From Leptofilum sp965223525 (lineage in GTDB: Bacteria > Chloroflexota > Anaerolineae > Promineifilales > Promineifilaceae), in NCBI RefSeq assembly GCF_965223525.1, contig NZ_OZ245005.1, positions 62,001-126,000 of the forward strand: 64,000 bases of DNA, given 5' to 3'. Below, piece by piece: positions 63,001 through 64,000 of the stretch. The position numbers and the translations under genes are program-made. Each line of letters starts with the position of its first letter. Position 1 is the stretch's first letter. The notes beneath the pieces were generated by a model. That model saw only the letters and a program-made list of their open reading frames with translations. It searched no databases and had not been told where the DNA came from.

Positions 63001-64000
63001 GGCGTCCAGCTTTGGCAAGCTGTCGAAGCCAAACCAGGATTCGTAAGTGGTGTCCCCAGCACATGGCCCACCGTCCTGTGGCGAGAAGTAGTACCAGTCA
63101 CGGAACTCGCTGGTTTCCGATTCACAAGCACCTTCCGAGGCATAGCGATTGTAGCGGTCAAAGTAGATGCTGTCCGAGGAGGAGTGGTTAAATACGCCAT
63201 CCAGCACCAGACGAATGCCCCGTGCATTGGCCTCGGTTGCTAACATCTCAAACAATGCCTGATCACCAAAATTGTCATCAATAATGCCAAAATCGGTGGT
63301 GTCGTATTTGTGGTTCGAGGGCGATTCAAAGATGGGGTTCAGGTAGATCACCGTCACGCCCAAATCTTGCAGATAATCCAGCTTGTCGATGATGCCCTGC
63401 AAATCGCCACCGTAGAAGTTTTGGCCGTAGATTTGGAAACAATCATTCTCATCGCGCGGATCGCAAATCGGTGTGTGCCAATCGGTACCCTCAGAGCGCA
63501 CAATGCTGCCTCCGGGAATGTCGTAATGGAATTCGCCCGCAGGCGGGTTGTTCGTTGGGTCGCCATCCCGGAACCGCTCGGGGAAAATTTGGTACATGAT
63601 GCCATTTTTCACCCAATCTGGCGTCTGGAAGGTGGGATCATAAACGGTGAGTTGCCAACTGTTGTCCACGCTGTCGCCGAAGGTTTGGCCCCAGCCGCCA
63701 TTGCGTGTGTCATCGTCTTCGTAGTAGGCAACGGCCGTTCCATCCACAGCAATAAACCGGTACCAGTAAATGGTTGGATCGGCACTGGAGGGGACGGTGG
63801 CTTCCCAATATTCGTAAGTGCCATCATCGGCCACGCGGCTCATGTTCAGCAGCATTTGCACATTCAGGCGGTCGTCCCAAACGCGCACCTGCGCTCCGGT
63901 GAGATCGTTGCTGGCGGCGCGGAGGCGGAGGGTAACGGCCGTACCGGCCTCCACCGCCCCACCGGGTGTGCGGAACAGCGTATTGCGGCTGTTGTGGCCC
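60028..64000 (-). CDS. Secreted multidomain alpha-amylase-family (GH13) enzyme, 5' end cut
   Basis: The frame stays open to the window end, so the first codons and signal peptide are missing; about 1323 residues are visible. Order: an N-terminal immunoglobulin-like module (GTAVTLRLRAASNDLTG), the GH13 barrel with DGVFNHSS, nucleophile WRLDVAGD, acid GEEWN and GSHDTNR; a beta-sandwich; a fibronectin III domain (PPAAVMDLMVTAV), a beta module, another fibronectin III (APAAPTNLAI); a CBM20-like starch-binding domain (VYIVGDLDAFGPWDP); a Big_5-like domain (SSPADGAVDVPVDTT); and a helical C-terminal tail. It should degrade starch or pullulan outside the cell. Its stop is 28 bp from the aldolase terminator. 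Confidence 0.93.
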   Translation of the reverse strand, partial: GHNSRNTLFRTPGGAVEAGTAVTLRLRAASNDLTGAQVRVWDDRLNVQMLLNMSRVADDGTYEYWEATVPSSADPTIYWYRFIAVDGTAVAYYEDDDTRNGGWGQTFGDSVDNSWQLTVYDPTFQTPDWVKNGIMYQIFPERFRDGDPTNNPPAGEFHYDIPGGSIVRSEGTDWHTPICDPRDENDCFQIYGQNFYGGDLQGIIDKLDYLQDLGVTVIYLNPIFESPSNHKYDTTDFGIIDDNFGDQALFEMLATEANARGIRLVLDGVFNHSSSDSIYFDRYNRYASEGACESETSEFRDWYYFSPQDGGPCAGDTTYESWFGFDSLPKLDAGNQEVRDYFWAGGEDSIGRYWMQWADGWRLDVAGDVDSGLTNDPNNDYWEGFRDAVHTTNPDAYIVGEEWNIATAWTLGQEWDATMNYQFGSAIMSFWRDSDFVDNDHNSGSSAGILSPLTPSELDAQLHNLEERYPPEAFQAMMNLLGSHDTNRALFMLDENTGLQDDTLYDDPNYDWSDAMTRLRGVVLLQMTLPGAPTIYYGDEVGLVGPVTWDGSTWQDDPYNRLPYPWLDETGTPFYSHLQSQTSQDDLFGYYQTLTAARNNSEALRVGSFDTLLVDDGANVYAYGRLMPDYSDVAVVVVNRAGSAQAVTLNVSGYLPIGATFTDALNGGSYTVDAAGNIVLSSMPSMSGAVLVLDGVLSAPPAAVMDLMVTAVSSNNVDLSWSNTGASSYDVYRSLVSGGGYALVTNVIGTSYSDSGLDVATSYYYVVVSRDDATGLEAALSNEASATTAYSIGWANLQWPPTITHTISTITGTENVYGQIWIDGVTSEPGATPGLLAQVGFGAVGSTPDDSWTWTDMTFNVDSGSNDEYVGSMLPDALGTYCYTTRYSGDGGATWFYAVNGPDEGNATCPGPFGVLAVIASADTTAPAAPTNLAIAGSTSGSISLAWDAHPNGDGDLFGFELYRDGTRLATIAESAATSYTDSSVTTGETYSYYLVAFDDNYNRSAASNTVDATAEARLVSVTFTVGVPAYTPGTVYIVGDLDAFGPWDPGLVPMTQVDATTWSYTLDVLDGTAVQYKFTRGNWETVEAWGEIVGLTNREMVVSYGTDGTQLVDLTATDWGNGPDDTKAVQLWRDPIVTESSPADGAVDVPVDTTVSLTWSLPMDDGTSFEVSGPSGVISGTFVMTDTNQTVIFTPDMPLAQGTTYTVSASGQVSNGNVQQVPASFSFTTYAPSVDEQFDALIAKLQALTDAGDFPGRIGQILVLRAERAKLAYNAGFYNPAIRNLIVIITVTDVMENIGFISAADAAEVHDLATGLISEMLD

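Larger units (their letters stand above)
671..63942. repeat. Highly iterated 8-bp palindrome ACGGCCGT, whole window
   Basis: I count roughly 100 exact copies by eye, first at 671-678 and last at 63935-63942, mean spacing about 0.6 kb. At this base composition about one copy would be expected. Most lie within genes, in all three frames, giving Thr-Ala-Val, (Asn/Asp/Tyr)-Gly-Arg, or Arg-Pro pairs. Flanks are biased to A on the left and T on the right, so many copies extend to AACGGCCGTT. Near misses (GCGGCCGT, ACGGCCGC, ACGGTCGT) are also frequent. Confidence 0.9.

Noticed and set aside
60028..64000. Start of the amylase gene at the GTG 63954
   Set aside because: The frame continues with family-like sequence (GHNSRNTLFRTPGG) to the window end, so the gene is cut rather than starting there.
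1..64000. CRISPR array or rRNA operon
   Set aside because: No regularly spaced repeat series and no rRNA core sequence seen on either strand.

Overview
The window looks like a piece of a Chloroflexota chromosome (Anaerolineae-like; my inference, moderate confidence). It has mid-50s GC and mixed ATG, GTG and TTG starts. It also has MalT-type LuxR regulators, giant cyclase-ATPase-TPR proteins, LVIVD propellers and many short hairpin repeats between genes. Its most striking property is an 8-bp palindrome, ACGGCCGT. I count roughly 100 exact copies by eye where about one is expected, mostly inside genes, so it resembles the cyanobacterial HIP1 element.

Layout. 1-7.4 kb: end of a membrane protein gene, pterin-4a-carbinolamine dehydratase, initiator tRNA, an anchored HhH protein, a gamma-carbonic-anhydrase-like protein, and the histidine-degradation genes hutH / hutU-hutI transcribed divergently. 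7.7-15.1 kb: a tight five-gene biosynthetic operon (condensation-carrier-thioesterase protein, stand-alone carrier protein, AMP-ligase, asparagine-synthase-like amidotransferase, NAD-synthase-like enzyme). It is followed by prmC, tRNA-Gly and an orphan regulator with a degenerate receiver.

17-30.4 kb: an envelope or transport regulon. It holds an ABC transporter with a serine hydrolase, an Lnt-like nitrilase and an FtsX-type ABC transporter, all on the minus strand. Divergent to them are a MalT-like activator and a NarL-type histidine kinase/response regulator pair. The three minus-strand units share one promoter module: two tandem 15-bp units, 13-14 bp, a 12-bp box, 19-20 bp, then TAAACT. 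I regard this as the best candidate for an undescribed regulatory system here.

30.5-47.3 kb: rpsT with a structured leader, a methyltransferase-glgB pair, a tyrosine recombinase, and a small double-glycine peptide that looks like an orphan RiPP precursor with its own strong promoter and terminator. Then come two paralogous soluble-adenylyl-cyclase-like giants flanking a secreted LVIVD propeller. 47.4-64 kb: two glycosyltransferases, uridine kinase, a second MalT-like regulator with a four-gene cassette (small protein, small membrane protein, S41-like protease, sulfotransferase-like protein), proA/proB, class II fructose-bisphosphate aldolase, and a large secreted alpha-amylase-family enzyme cut by the window end.

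Several genes, mainly regulators, have a -10 hexamer 6-7 nt before the start codon, indicating leaderless transcripts. Gene coordinates below use starts chosen from ribosome-binding sites or such promoters. All counts and alignments were made by eye.
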